From NCBI RefSeq assembly GCF_009906855.1, contig NZ_CP047650.1, positions 2,170,001 through 2,234,000 on the forward strand: DNA of 64,000 nt. The letters are read 5' to 3'. The translations under genes were made by a program, and so were the position numbers. The notes under the pieces were generated by a model. It was not told the origin of the DNA. It ran no database searches and was given only the letters and a program-made list of their open reading frames with translations. This DNA is from Xylophilus rhododendri (lineage in GTDB: Bacteria; Pseudomonadota; Gammaproteobacteria; Burkholderiales; Burkholderiaceae_C). Of the stretch, positions 1 through 9,788 are shown in pieces (within the stretch, counting starts at the first letter, position 1; the number at the start of each line of letters is the position of its first letter).

Positions 1-290
1 TGGTGGTCGATGCACCGGTGCAGATGCAGCGTGAACTGACCCGGCTGCGCCAGGCCAGCGGCGTGGCCTCCAATTCCGGCGTCGAAGCCCTGCTGGCCGC
101 CGCCGGCGCGGCACTGCCGCCGGGCCGCAGCGCCCAGGCCCTGGAATTCAACGGCAACGAGTTGCGCCTGGTCGGGCTGCAGCTGCAGGGCGAGGAAGCC
201 GGCACCACCGTGGCCAACCTGCAGAACCAGGGCATCAGCGCCCGCACCGAGGGCGAAGCCCTGCTGCTGCGCTCGGAGGCCACCCCATGA
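1..290 (+). CDS. gspL: Type II secretion system protein GspL, C-terminal part (5' end outside window)
   Basis: The open frame enters from the left edge and ends with TGA at 288-290, overlapping the gspM start as ATGA. About 96 codons are visible. They fit the periplasmic ferredoxin-like C-terminal domain of GspL: a short helix (VQMQRELTRLRQAS), then alternating strands ending in a small-residue and Leu-rich edge. GspL is the bitopic inner-membrane protein that tethers the GspE ATPase to the type II platform and pairs with GspM. Identity rests mainly on position just ahead of gspM-N-D-E, since this domain is poorly conserved. The cytoplasmic actin-like domain and membrane helix lie outside the window. 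Confidence 0.8.
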   Translation, partial: VVDAPVQMQRELTRLRQASGVASNSGVEALLAAAGAALPPGRSAQALEFNGNELRLVGLQLQGEEAGTTVANLQNQGISARTEGEALLLRSEATP

Positions 291-907
291 AACGCCCCGC
301 ACCCACACCGCTGTCCGTTCGCCTGGGCACCGCCATGGCACCCTGGCGCGCGCGCTGGGAAGCGATGTCGCCGCGCGAGCGTTATCTCAGCACCCTGGCC
401 GCCTCGGCCGTGGCCATCCTGCTGGTCTGGGCCATCGCCCTGGCGCCGGCACTGCGCAGCCTGCAGAAGGTGCAGGTGCAGCGCCAGCAGCTCGATGCCC
501 AGCTGCAGCAGATGCTGGCCCTGCAGGCGGAAGCGCGCCAGCTCGCCGCCCAGCCGCGCATCGGCCGCGAAGCCGCGCTGCGTGCGCTGCAGGAATCGGT
601 CACGGCGCTCGGCAGCGGCGCGCAGATGCAGGTCAGCGGCGAACGCGCGGTGATCAACCTGCGCGCCATTCCCGCGGCCAGCGTGGCGTCCTGGCTGGGC
701 CAGGCGCGCACCAACGCCCGGGTCGCGCCGGTCGAGATGCGCCTGGTGCGCAGCCCGGCCCGCGCCGCCGCGCCGGCGGCGGCAGCAGCGCCTTCGGCAA
801 GGCCCGGCGTTCCGCCCACGGCCGCACCGCCGGCCGCGGCGCGCACGCCGACCAACGACGACATCCGCTGGGACGGCACCATCGTGCTGGCCCTGCCGGC
901 GGCCTGA
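287..907 (+). CDS. gspM: Type II secretion system protein GspM
   Basis: A 206-aa bitopic protein with a short basic cytoplasmic N-terminus, one hydrophobic helix at about residues 35-56, then a periplasmic domain that opens with a Gln/Leu-rich helix (about 60-95). This is the standard GspM architecture. GspM pairs with GspL in the inner-membrane assembly platform. The region from about 158 to 190 is an Ala/Pro-rich linker, longer than usual. The start codon overlaps the gspL stop (ATGA), implying translational coupling, and gspN starts 4 bases after the stop. Call supported by size, topology and operon order. Confidence 0.88.
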   Translation: MKRPAPTPLSVRLGTAMAPWRARWEAMSPRERYLSTLAASAVAILLVWAIALAPALRSLQKVQVQRQQLDAQLQQMLALQAEARQLAAQPRIGREAALRALQESVTALGSGAQMQVSGERAVINLRAIPAASVASWLGQARTNARVAPVEMRLVRSPARAAAPAAAAAPSARPGVPPTAAPPAAARTPTNDDIRWDGTIVLALPAA

Positions 908-911
908 CCCG

Positions 912-1733
912 ATGGCCCGCCGACTGCCCAGCCAGCGCACGCCCGCCTTCCGGCGCAGCGGCGGCAACTCGCCCGGCCTGGCCGCACCCATCGTCGGTGC
1001 GTTCATCGGCCTGCTCCTCGCCCTGCTGCTGTTCGCGCCCGCACGCTGGCTGACCGGCGACATCGCCTCGGCCAGCGGCCGGCATGTGCTGCTGGCCGAC
1101 CCGCGCGGCACCGTCTGGAACGGATCGGCCCAGCTGGTGCTGGCCGGCGGCAGCGGCAGCAGCGACGCCGTCGCCCTGCCCGACCGCATCGAATGGCAGC
1201 TGCGCCCGCGCCTGACCGGCCTGCGCCTGCAGCTGCTGGCCGGCTGCTGCACCGCGCAGCCGATCGCCATGACGGTGGCCATCGGCTGGAGCGGCGTGCA
1301 CCTGGCCATCGAGGACAGCGGCTCCTCCTGGCCGGCCTCGCTGCTGTCCGGCCTGGGCACGCCCTTCAACACGGTGCAGCCCGAAGGCACGCTGGCGGTG
1401 CGCACCACCGGCATGGCGCTGCATTTCGCCAGCGGCCGCATGTCCATGGCCGGCCGGGCCGACATCGACATCCAGAACCTCGCCTCCAGCGTCTCGCAAT
1501 TGCGCCCGCTGGGCAGCTACCGCCTCAGCCTGCAGGGCGGCGACGTGCCCCACCTGCAGCTGAGCACCCTGGGCGGCGCGCTGCAGCTCTCGGGCGAAGG
1601 CCGCTGGGTCGGCAACCGCCTGCGTTTCAACGGCCTGGCACGCGCTTTGCCGGAACGTGAAGCGGCGCTCTCCATCCTGCTGAATCTCCTGGGCCGTCGC
1701 GACGGCGCCACCTCCGTCATCACCTTGGGCTGA
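912..1733 (+). CDS. gspN: Type II secretion system protein GspN
   Basis: A 273-aa protein with a basic N-terminus, one membrane helix at about residues 24-44, then a periplasmic region rich in beta strands. Motifs such as GTVWNGSAQL and the LSGEGRW segment near residue 225 are typical of the T2SSN family. GspN is an accessory, not universal, component of the type II secreton. It lies 4 bases after gspM and 5 bases before gspD, within one operon. Confidence 0.85.
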   Translation: MARRLPSQRTPAFRRSGGNSPGLAAPIVGAFIGLLLALLLFAPARWLTGDIASASGRHVLLADPRGTVWNGSAQLVLAGGSGSSDAVALPDRIEWQLRPRLTGLRLQLLAGCCTAQPIAMTVAIGWSGVHLAIEDSGSSWPASLLSGLGTPFNTVQPEGTLAVRTTGMALHFASGRMSMAGRADIDIQNLASSVSQLRPLGSYRLSLQGGDVPHLQLSTLGGALQLSGEGRWVGNRLRFNGLARALPEREAALSILLNLLGRRDGATSVITLG

Positions 1734-1738
1734 ACGCC

Positions 1739-4120
1739 ATGCCATTCCATTCGTCCACCACGCCGCGTCCCGCACCCTTCGTGCGGCTCACGATCGCCGC
1801 GCTGCTGACCATCCTGCTGGCCGACGCCAACCCCGCCCTGGCGCAGACCGCCGTCGGCGCCCTGCCCTCGGCCGTCGGCTCGCGCGAGCCGGTCACGCTC
1901 AACTTCACCAATGCCGAGATCGAGGCCGTGGCCCGCACGCTCTCCACCATCACCGGCCGCAACATGGTGGTGGATCCGCGGGTCAAGGGCACCATGTCCC
2001 TGATCACCGAACGCCCGGTGCCGCCCACCGTGGCCTTCGACCAGTTCCTGGCCGCGCTGCGCCTGCAGGGTTTCACCGTCGTGGAATCCGCCGGCCTGTA
2101 CAAGGTGGTGCCCGAGGCCGACGCCAAGCTGCAGGGCGGCTCGGTCACCGTGGGCAACGGCCCGCGCACGCAGGGCAACCAGATCGTCACCCAGATCTTC
2201 CGGCTGAACTTCGAGAACGCGGCCAACCTGGTGCCGGTGCTGCGGCCGCTGATCAGCCCGAACAACACGATCAACGTGAACCCGGGCAACAACTCGCTGG
2301 TCATCACCGACTACGCGGACAACCTGCAGCGGCTGGCGCGGATCATCGCGTCGATGGATGTGTCCAACGCCACCGACGTGGAAGTGATTCCGCTGCGCTA
2401 CGCCAACGCGGTCGATGTGGTGCCGCTGGTGTCGCGGCTGATCGAAGGCAGCGGTCAGGCCGCCACCGGCGCCGGCGCCGCGCCGGCCGCGGGTGCCGCC
2501 GGCGGGCAGAGCGACACGAGTTTCCGCACCACCCTGATCGCCGAGCCGCGCAGCAATGCGCTGATCGTGCGCAGCGCCAACCCGGCGCGGCTGGCGCTGG
2601 TGCGTTCGCTGGTCGCCAAGCTGGACCAGCCGACGGCGCTCGGCCCGAACGGGGATGCGGGCAACATCTACGTGGTCTACCTGAAGAATGCCGAGGCCAC
2701 CCGCATCGCCGTCGCCCTGCGCGCCGCGCTGGCCTCGCTGACCGCGGGCACCGGCGGCACAGCGGGCGGCGCCACGGGAGGCACGACGACGGCCTCGGCC
2801 GCGCCCACCTCCGGCACCAGCGCGCTGCCGACGGCGCTGACCAACCTCAGCGGCTCCAGCAGCAGCGGCGCATCCGGCGGCTTCGGCAGCGCCTCGCTCA
2901 GCAGCGGCGCCTCGGGCAACTTCGCCAACAGCGCCATGCCGTCCACCGGCGGCAGCATCCAGGCCGACCCGGCCACCAACTCGCTCATCATCACCGCCAC
3001 CGAGCCGCAGTACCGCCAGCTGCGCGCGGTCATCGACAAGCTCGACGGCCGCCGCGCCCAGGTGCTGGTGGAAAGCCTGATCGTCGAAGTCAACGCCAAC
3101 AAGGTCGCCGACTTCGGCATCCAGTGGCAGAGCGTGCTGGGCAATTCCGGCAGCACCATCGGCGTGCTGGGCACCAATTCCAGCGTGGCCGGCACCAACA
3201 TCATCAGCGCGGCCGTCGCCGCCGCCAGCGGCACCACCGCCCTGGCCAGCGCCGCCGCGGGCCTGGGCAACGGCTTCAACGCCGCGCTGATCCCGCGCAT
3301 CAACGGCAAGTACTACCTGGGCGCCCTGGCCACCTTCCTGCAGAACACCGGCGACGGCAACGTGCTGTCCACCCCCAACCTGCTGACGCTGGACAACGAG
3401 GAAGCCAAGATCGTGATCGGCCAGAACGTGCCCTTCATCACCGGCTCCACCATCCTCACCTCGGGCGCCACCACCAGCCCCTACACCTCCGTCACCCGGC
3501 AGGACGTGGGCCTGACGCTGCGGGTGAAGCCCCAGATCAACGCCAACGGCACGGTGAAACTCGCGATCTACCAGGAAGTCTCCAGCGTCGACGCCAGCAC
3601 CACCAACAACACCAACGGCCCGACCACCAACAAGCGCTCCATCGAATCCAACGTGCTGGTGGACGACGGCAGCATCGTGGTGCTGGGCGGCCTGCTGTCG
3701 GACGACTATTCGCTCAGCCAGGACAAGGTCCCGGGCCTGGGCGACGTGCCGGTGCTCGGCGCCCTGTTCCGCAGCGAGAGCCGCTCGCGCAAGAAGACCA
3801 ACCTGATGGTCTTCCTGCGCCCGGTGGTGGTGCGCGACGCCAGCGAGACCGACGGCCTGACGCAGGACCGCTACGACGCGATCCGCACCCTGCAGCAGAA
3901 CATGCAGCCCGCCCCCAGCGCGGTGATGAACAGCGTGGACGGCGCGCCCATCCTGCCGGTCTTCCCGACGCCGCCGGCGCGGCCGTCCAGTGATCCGGTG
4001 CAGGGCACCACGCTGATCCCGCCGCCCATGCCGCCGTCGGTGACGGCCCCCTCCGGCCCGCCCCGCCGCGGCGCCCTGCCGCCCACCGCCGATCCGCTGA
4101 CCCGCCAGGACACGCAGTGA
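1739..4120 (+). CDS. gspD: Type II secretion system secretin GspD
   Basis: A 793-aa outer-membrane secretin, the multimeric exit channel of the type II system. A Sec signal peptide ends near residue 36 (PALA-Q). The N0 domain (about 50-125, with ITGRNMVVDPRVKG) is followed by KH-like N1 and N2 domains (the NPGNNSLVITDYADN strand at about 180) and N3. The secretin barrel covers about 435-700, including VPGLGDVPVLGALFRS near 665-680, and a Pro-rich tail (715-793) closes the protein. Two low-complexity Gly/Ala/Ser/Thr linkers (about 240-255 and 330-400) are longer than in model secretins. The stop overlaps the GTG of gspE. Confidence 0.96.
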   Translation: MPFHSSTTPRPAPFVRLTIAALLTILLADANPALAQTAVGALPSAVGSREPVTLNFTNAEIEAVARTLSTITGRNMVVDPRVKGTMSLITERPVPPTVAFDQFLAALRLQGFTVVESAGLYKVVPEADAKLQGGSVTVGNGPRTQGNQIVTQIFRLNFENAANLVPVLRPLISPNNTINVNPGNNSLVITDYADNLQRLARIIASMDVSNATDVEVIPLRYANAVDVVPLVSRLIEGSGQAATGAGAAPAAGAAGGQSDTSFRTTLIAEPRSNALIVRSANPARLALVRSLVAKLDQPTALGPNGDAGNIYVVYLKNAEATRIAVALRAALASLTAGTGGTAGGATGGTTTASAAPTSGTSALPTALTNLSGSSSSGASGGFGSASLSSGASGNFANSAMPSTGGSIQADPATNSLIITATEPQYRQLRAVIDKLDGRRAQVLVESLIVEVNANKVADFGIQWQSVLGNSGSTIGVLGTNSSVAGTNIISAAVAAASGTTALASAAAGLGNGFNAALIPRINGKYYLGALATFLQNTGDGNVLSTPNLLTLDNEEAKIVIGQNVPFITGSTILTSGATTSPYTSVTRQDVGLTLRVKPQINANGTVKLAIYQEVSSVDASTTNNTNGPTTNKRSIESNVLVDDGSIVVLGGLLSDDYSLSQDKVPGLGDVPVLGALFRSESRSRKKTNLMVFLRPVVVRDASETDGLTQDRYDAIRTLQQNMQPAPSAVMNSVDGAPILPVFPTPPARPSSDPVQGTTLIPPPMPPSVTAPSGPPRRGALPPTADPLTRQDTQ

Positions 4121-5481
4121 CCCGCTACCCGCTGCCCTACGCCTTCGCCCGCACCCACCAGCTGCTGCTGGAGGACACGGACGGCACGCTGACGCTCTGG
4201 CACGGCCCCGCGCCGGACCCGGCCGCCAGCGGCGAGGTGCTGCGCCGCCATCCGGTGCGCCTGCTGCAGCGCATCGAGGCGCCCGCTTTGGCGCAGCGCA
4301 TCAGCGCGGCCTATGCCCAGGGCGAATCCAGCGCGGCCACCGTGGTCAGCGAGGTCGAGAGCGATGCCGACCTCTCCCGCATGATGCAGGAGCTGCCCGC
4401 CATCGAGGACTTGCTGGAGACGGCCGACGACGCGCCCATCATCCGCATGCTCAACGCCCTGCTCACCCAGGCCGCGCGCGACGGCGCCAGCGACATCCAC
4501 ATCGAGCCCTACGAACGCCAGTCCAGCGTGCGTTTCCGCGTCGACGGCGCCCTGCGCGAGGTGGTGCAGCCCAACCGCGCCCTGCATGCCGCGCTGATCT
4601 CGCGCCTGAAGATCATGGCCGACCTCGACATCTCCGAGAAACGCCTGCCGCAGGACGGCCGCATCTCGCTGCGCATCGGCACCCGGGCGGTGGACGTGCG
4701 TGTCTCCACCCTGCCCTCGGCCTGGGGCGAACGCGCCGTGCTGCGCCTGCTCGACAAGAGCGAGAACCGCATCAGCCTGGAGGCCGTGGGCATGCAGGGC
4801 GTGGTGCTGCAGCGCTTCGAGAAACTGATCTCCCAGCCGCACGGCATCGTGCTGGTGACCGGCCCCACCGGCTCCGGCAAGACCACCACGCTCTATGCCT
4901 CGCTGGCGCGGCTGGACGCCACGCAGAACAACATCATGACGGTCGAGGACCCGATCGAGTACGAGTTGGCCGGCGTCGGCCAGACCCAGGTCAACCCGAA
5001 GATCGACCTGGACTTCGCCCGCGCCCTGCGCGCCATCCTTCGCCAGGACCCGGACATCGTCATGATCGGCGAGATCCGCGACTTCGAGACCGCGCAGATC
5101 GCCATCCAGGCCTCGCTCACCGGCCACCTGGTGCTGGCCACGCTGCACACCAACGACGCGGCCAGCGCCGTCACCCGGCTGATCGACATGGGCGTGGAGC
5201 CCTTCCTGCTGTCGAGTTCCCTGCTCGGCGTGCTGGCCCAGCGCCTGGTGCGCCGGCTCGACCCGAGCGACCCCAGCGGCTACCGCGGCCGCACCGGCGT
5301 GTTCGAGCTGCTGGTGGTGGACGACGTCATCCGCGAACAGGTGCACGGCCAGGCCGCCGAAGCCAAGATCCGCGAGACCGCCCTGGCCGCCGGCATGACC
5401 CTGATGCGAGAAGACGGCGAACGGCTGGTCGCCGCGGGCATCACCTCGCCCGAGGAAGTGCTGCGGGTCACGCGCGACTGA
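4117..5481 (+). CDS. gspE: Type II secretion system ATPase GspE (lacks tetracysteine element)
   Basis: A 454-aa cytoplasmic ATPase that powers pseudopilus assembly. Walker A is GPTGSGKTT at about residues 249-257; the Asp box (EDPIEYE), Walker B region (DIVMIGEIRD, about 313-321) and His box (ATLHTNDA) are all present. The GTG start overlaps the gspD stop in GTGA, and no better start lies nearby. Two oddities stand out. The C-terminal region runs from AQRLVRRLD straight into PSDPSGYRGRTGVFELL, so the roughly 45-residue zinc-binding module with two CxxC pairs found in most GspE and PilB proteins is missing. The expected gspF does not follow; a decayed aldehyde dehydrogenase does. Confidence 0.95.
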   Translation: MTRYPLPYAFARTHQLLLEDTDGTLTLWHGPAPDPAASGEVLRRHPVRLLQRIEAPALAQRISAAYAQGESSAATVVSEVESDADLSRMMQELPAIEDLLETADDAPIIRMLNALLTQAARDGASDIHIEPYERQSSVRFRVDGALREVVQPNRALHAALISRLKIMADLDISEKRLPQDGRISLRIGTRAVDVRVSTLPSAWGERAVLRLLDKSENRISLEAVGMQGVVLQRFEKLISQPHGIVLVTGPTGSGKTTTLYASLARLDATQNNIMTVEDPIEYELAGVGQTQVNPKIDLDFARALRAILRQDPDIVMIGEIRDFETAQIAIQASLTGHLVLATLHTNDAASAVTRLIDMGVEPFLLSSSLLGVLAQRLVRRLDPSDPSGYRGRTGVFELLVVDDVIREQVHGQAAEAKIRETALAAGMTLMREDGERLVAAGITSPEEVLRVTRD

Positions 5482-5496
5482 AGTCGCGCCCGGCCT

Positions 5497-5815
5497 TCAG
5501 CCGTGGCGCACGGCGATCGGCTTGAGAGTCGTGAAACCCAGCAGCGCCTCGAAGCCCATTTCGCGCCCGTAGCCGCTGGCCCTCATTTCGCCGAAGGGCA
5601 GTCCCACGCCACCGGCCGCGCTGTAGTTGTTCACGAAGACCTGGCCGCAGCCCAGGCAGCACGTCATCTTCGATCAGGAGTTCCATCTCCAGCTTCTGCG
5701 TCGGCGCACCGGCAGTACCGTGCGGAAACGTTCGACAGCAACACGATCACCTCTTTCTGGATCGACCGCGCCACCAGCAGCCGGCACGCGCTCGCTTGCA
5801 GTGAAGTGATTGGCT
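5497..5815 (-). pseudogene. Aldehyde dehydrogenase remnant (C-terminal fragment plus interior debris)
   Basis: Reading the minus strand, the last 50 codons before the TGA at 5497-5499 translate to a recognisable ALDH C-terminus: VFVNNYSAAGGVGLPFGEMR, then ASGYGREMGFEALLGF and TLKPIAVRHG. These match the conserved VFVNN, PFGG, SG(F/Y)GRE and GFEAL blocks of the family. Upstream in another frame is RLLVARSIQKEVIVLL, which resembles the ALDH segment just after the catalytic Cys, but a stop (GTPDRR then stop) separates it from the C-terminal part. The catalytic centre and the cofactor fold are gone. This is debris of a once full-length gene, lying at the junction between gspE and the adhesin block. 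Confidence 0.72.
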
Positions 5816-6210
5816 GTCAAGGTTGATTTCCGAAATAAAGATCGATTTATCGCAGAAGAAGATAAAAAATGGCGGTAGTACTTCCCGGCAGCGGGCGCCA
5901 CGCACATAAAGCCCGCGTGCCCGAATAACGCACTTCGTCATCACGCTCGCATAGTCCGTGCGAACCGTGTTGTGCATACGCCATACGCACAAACACAACG
6001 CTGCAACAAAAAAAGTGGTCTTCATTCCACGCCACGCCTGAATCAAGCAGATTTTGCTAAATCATTTCACCATGAGTTTCATGCCACGATATTTTTTACC
6101 ATTATCTTCTTCGGATATATGGCAATCCAATGCATGCTTGCCGGCGTTTCCATCGCCTGACGGCGGACCGAATAATGCGGCCGCCGCGAACCTATTTCTC
6201 CGCAGAATCT
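5816..6210. promoter_or_regulatory. AT-richer leader region upstream of the adhesin gene
   Basis: About 395 bases without a convincing gene, clearly more AT-rich than the flanking DNA (for example the runs around 5825-5870 and 6050-6120). It presumably holds the promoter and 5' UTR of the adhesin gene that starts at 6211. A 23-bp inverted repeat at 5970-5992 (TTGTGC, 11-base spacer, GCACAA) could be an operator. I cannot place a confident -35/-10 pair. Short open frames here have atypical composition and no start signals. Confidence 0.4.
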
Positions 6211-9200
6211 ATGAACACGGTGTATCGCGTCGTCTGGAGCAAGACCTTGCTCGATTGGATTGTCGCGCCCGAAACATGCCGGGCAGCCCGGACCTCCGCC
6301 ATCCAGGCCGGGGCAGAACCGAAAATGGCCCAGGAAACCGGCACATGCCGCGCGACGCCGGTGCATCTCCGCTTGAAGCGCATCGCGGGCATGTTGTTCC
6401 TGGCCGGCTGGTTTTCTCCTGGTTTCGTGCACGCCCAGACACCTGTCATCCAGACCATCGATCAGGTCTACGGGCGCCCAGGTTCAGGCGGACAGCGCCC
6501 CTGCAATGCCGATGTCGGCAACGACGGGAATTACTGGGTCGGTGCCGCATCGGCCTGCACTCCCGACGCGGCATCCGTCCAGCAGGCGGTGAATGTCCTC
6601 AGCAACGCGGCCAGCGCGGCCCAGCAGTCTGCCAATGCAGCGCAGCAGTCGGCTAATGCAGCTCAGCAATCGGCCAATGCGGTTCAGGGTCAACTCGTCG
6701 ATTACCTGGACAGCATCAAGGAAAAAGCCGCCATCGGTAATAACGCGCAAACCAATAATGGCTTTGCGGGGGGCAACAACGCAAAATCCAATGAGGGCGG
6801 CTCATCCGGCAATAACTCGAGTACGGATGGCGGCGGGTCCACCGGCAACAACTCCAGTTCGAGAGATGGCGGCTCCTCGGGAAACAACGCCCACACCAAT
6901 AATGGATCGTCCGGCGGCAACAATTCCGGCTCCGACGATGGGGCTCGGCCGGCAACAACGCACACACCAATAATGGGTTTGCAGGCGGTGGTAATTCCGG
7001 CTCCATCGATGGCGGGTCTTCAGGAAACAACGCCCATACCAATAACGGATCGTCCGGAGGCAGCAACTCCGGCTCCGACGATGGGGGCTCGGCCGGCAAC
7101 AACGCACATACCAACAATGGGTTTGCCGGCGGTGGAAACTCCAGCTCCATCGATGGCGGGTCTTCAGGAAACAACGCCCACACCAATAACGGATCATCCG
7201 GCGGCAGCAACTCCGGCTCCGACGATGGGGGCTCGGCCGGCAACAACGCGCATACCAACAATGGGTTTGCCGGCGGTGGAAATTCCGGCTCGATCGATGG
7301 TGGGTCTTCAGGGAACAACGCCCATACCAATAACGGTTCATCCGGAGGCAGCAACTCCGGCTCCAACGATGGGGGCTCGGCCGGCAACAACGCCCATACC
7401 AACAACGGGTTTGCTGGCGGTGGCAACTCCGGCTCCATCGATGGCGGGTCATCAGGGAACAACGCCCACACCAATAACGGCTCATCCAGCGGCAGCAACT
7501 CCGGCTCCGACAATGGGGGCTCGGCCGGCAACAACGCACACACCAACAACGGGTTTGCCGGAGGTGGCAATTCCAGCTCCATGGATGGCGGGTCATCAGG
7601 AAACAACGCCCACACCAATAACGGCTCATCCAGCGGCAGCAACTCCGGCTCCGACAATGGGGCTCGGCCGGCAACAACGCACACACCAACAACGGGTTTG
7701 CCGGAGGTGGCAATTCCAGCTCCATGGATGGCGGGTCATCGGGAAACAACGCCCATACCAATAACGGATCATCGGGCGGCAGCAACTCCGGCTCCGACGA
7801 TGGGGGTTCGGCCGGCAACAACGCACACACCAACAACGGGTTTGCCGGCGGTGGAAATTCCGGCTCCATCGACGGCGGGGCGTCGGGAAATAACGCCCAT
7901 ACCAATAACGGCTCGTCCAGCGGCAGCAATTCCGGCTCCAACGATGGCGGTTCGGCAGGCAACAACGCACACACCAACAACGGGTTTGCCGGCGGTGGAA
8001 ATTCCGGCTCCATCGACGGCGGGGCGTCGGGAAACAACGCCCATACCAACAACGGCTCATCCAGCGGCAGCAACTCCGGCTCCGACAATGGTGGCTCGGC
8101 CGGCAACAACTCACACACCAACAACGGGTTTGCCGGGGGCGGAAATTCTGGATCGATCGATGGCGGGTCATCGGGAAACAACGCCCACACCAATAACGGA
8201 TCATCCAGCGGCAGTAACTCCGGCTCCGACGATGGCGGCTCGGCAGGTAACAACGCACGCACCAACAACGGGTTTGCCGGCGGAAGCAACTCCGCTTCGA
8301 TCGATGGTGGATCTTCCGGAAACAACGCGCATACCAACAACGGGTTTGCCGGCGGAAGCAATTCCAGTTCGGGCGATGGCGGCTCAACAGGCAACAACGC
8401 CCATACCAACAACGGTTCGGCCGCCGGCAGCCAATCCAGGTCGGACGACGGCGGCTCGGCCGGCAGGCAGGCATCCACCGCCAACGGTTTCTCTGGCGGC
8501 AGCAACGCCGCTTCGATCGATGGTGGATCTTCCGGAAACAACGCCCACACCAATAACGGCTCATCCAGCGGCAGTAACTCCGGCTCCAACGATGGGGGCT
8601 CGGCCGGCAACAACGCCCATACCAACAACGGATCGGCCGCCGGCAGCCAATCCAGATCGGACGACGGCGGCTCGGCCGGCAGGCAGGCCTCCACCGCCAA
8701 CGGTTTCTCTGGTGGCAGCAACGCCGCTTCGATCGATGGCGCAGCCGCAGGCAACCACGCAAGCAGCAGCAATGGTTTTGCCGGCGGCGCCAACGCCCGG
8801 TCGCTGGACGGCGGGGCTGCAGGCAACGGCGCAGCCACTCAAAACGGCTCTGCCACCGGCAATAACGCCCACTCCGCCGACGGCGGAGCAGCCGGCAACC
8901 AGGCGCAGGCCGGCAACGGTTTCGCAGGCGGCGCGAACGCCCGTACGACGGACGGCGCCGCCGTCGGCAACCAGGCCGCATCATTCAACGGCTTCTCGGG
9001 CGGCAGCGGGTCGGCCTCGATCGATGGCGGTGCGGCTGGTCAGGGCGCCAGTTCCGAGGACGGCGGCGCCATCGGCAAGCTGTCCTACACCCTGAGCGGT
9101 TTCGCTGGCGGCGCATCTGCGCGTTCGACCACCGGTGCCGCCGCGGGCAACGGCGCCAGCACCACCACCGGCGCAGCCATCGGCACCAACAGCACATCCA

Positions 9201-9751
9201 CCACCGGCTTCGCCGGCGGCACCAGCGCGCATACCGAAGACGGCGTGGCCATCGGCAGCAATGCCAGCGCCTTGCCCACCAATGCGGTGGCGATCGGCAC
9301 CGGCGCTGTCGCGGGCCAGGCCAACGCCGTGGCCATCGGGGCAGGTGCCGTTGCGGCAGCGCCCGGCGCGGTGGCTCTGGGGGCCGGCTCGGTCGCATCG
9401 GAAGCCAATACCGTTTCCGTGGGCGCGCCCGGCGCCGAACGGCGCATCACCAATGTGGCCAATGGCGTCAAACCCACCGACGCCGTCAATCTCGGCCAGC
9501 TGCAGGCCCTGCAGAAAAACGCCTACGCCGGTATCGCCAGCGCATTGGCATTGCAGGCTCCGGCATTATCCGTACCGGGCAAGGTGACCTTGCGGCTGGG
9601 CGTGGGAAGCTACAAGGACGTGGCCGCCCTGGGAATATCCGTCCGATCCACCGCGGAAAATGGGCGCTGGAGCGTGAGCGGTGGTGCAGGATATTCGACG
9701 TCGGGCGGCGGAATCGCTACGCAGGTCGGTGTGGACATGGTTTTCCCATGA
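6211..9751 (+). CDS. YadA-type trimeric autotransporter adhesin (frame broken twice as read)
   Basis: Start chosen at ATG 6211 because it opens an extended signal peptide region ([16 protein letters not shown]), the hallmark of large type V autotransporters; the hydrophobic core ends at residue 75 (FVHA-Q). Residues about 113-170 form an Ala/Gln coiled coil with SANAAQQ repeats. A Gly/Asn/Ser-rich repeat head follows, then classical 14-residue YadA head motifs ([25 protein letters not shown]), a neck ([19 protein letters not shown], from about 9440) and a roughly 70-residue beta-barrel anchor ending in VGVDMVFP. As read, the frame shifts at 6940-6943 and 7659-7662, where GGGG replaces the GGGGG seen in sister repeats. 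Adding one G at each gives a continuous protein of about 1,180 aa. It should trimerise and display its head on the cell surface. Confidence 0.88.
6883..8320 (+). repeat. Tandem array of ten 144-bp units encoding the adhesin head
   Basis: Units begin at 6883, 7026, 7170, 7314, 7458, 7602, 7745, 7889, 8033 and 8177. The spacing is exactly 144 bp except for the first and sixth units, which are 143 bp because each lacks one G. Each unit encodes 48 residues made of four 12-residue modules of the form G(G/S/F)(S/A)xG(N/S/G)Nx(x)(T/S)(N/D/I)(N/D), for example [10 protein letters not shown] and [10 protein letters not shown]. One Asn-Gly-Ser sequon recurs per unit. A further 72-bp half unit begins at 8321, and degenerate copies of the 12-residue module run on to about 9240, where they grade into canonical YadA head repeats. 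Near-identity of central units against decay towards the 3' end suggests recent expansion by recombination. Confidence 0.95.
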
Positions 9752-9788
9752 TCCAGAACCAATTTCCCATTTCATTTTCTTTCGCCCC

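Noticed and set aside
5482..6210. A copy of the tRNA-Arg 3' end (attL) or an integrase fragment at the left edge of the adhesin block.
   Set aside because: I found no match to the tRNA 3' sequence and no recombinase motif, so island borders are not proven.
6883..8320. The regular repeats were considered as a CRISPR array.
   Set aside because: The period is 144 bp with no unique spacers, and the units translate in frame as adhesin head; no cas genes are present.
6802..8838. Very long minus-strand open frames across the adhesin repeats (Pro/Leu/Glu-rich, up to about 680 codons).
   Set aside because: They are the antisense image of the tandem repeat, with no start signals, and the plus-strand frame has the signal peptide, neck and anchor.
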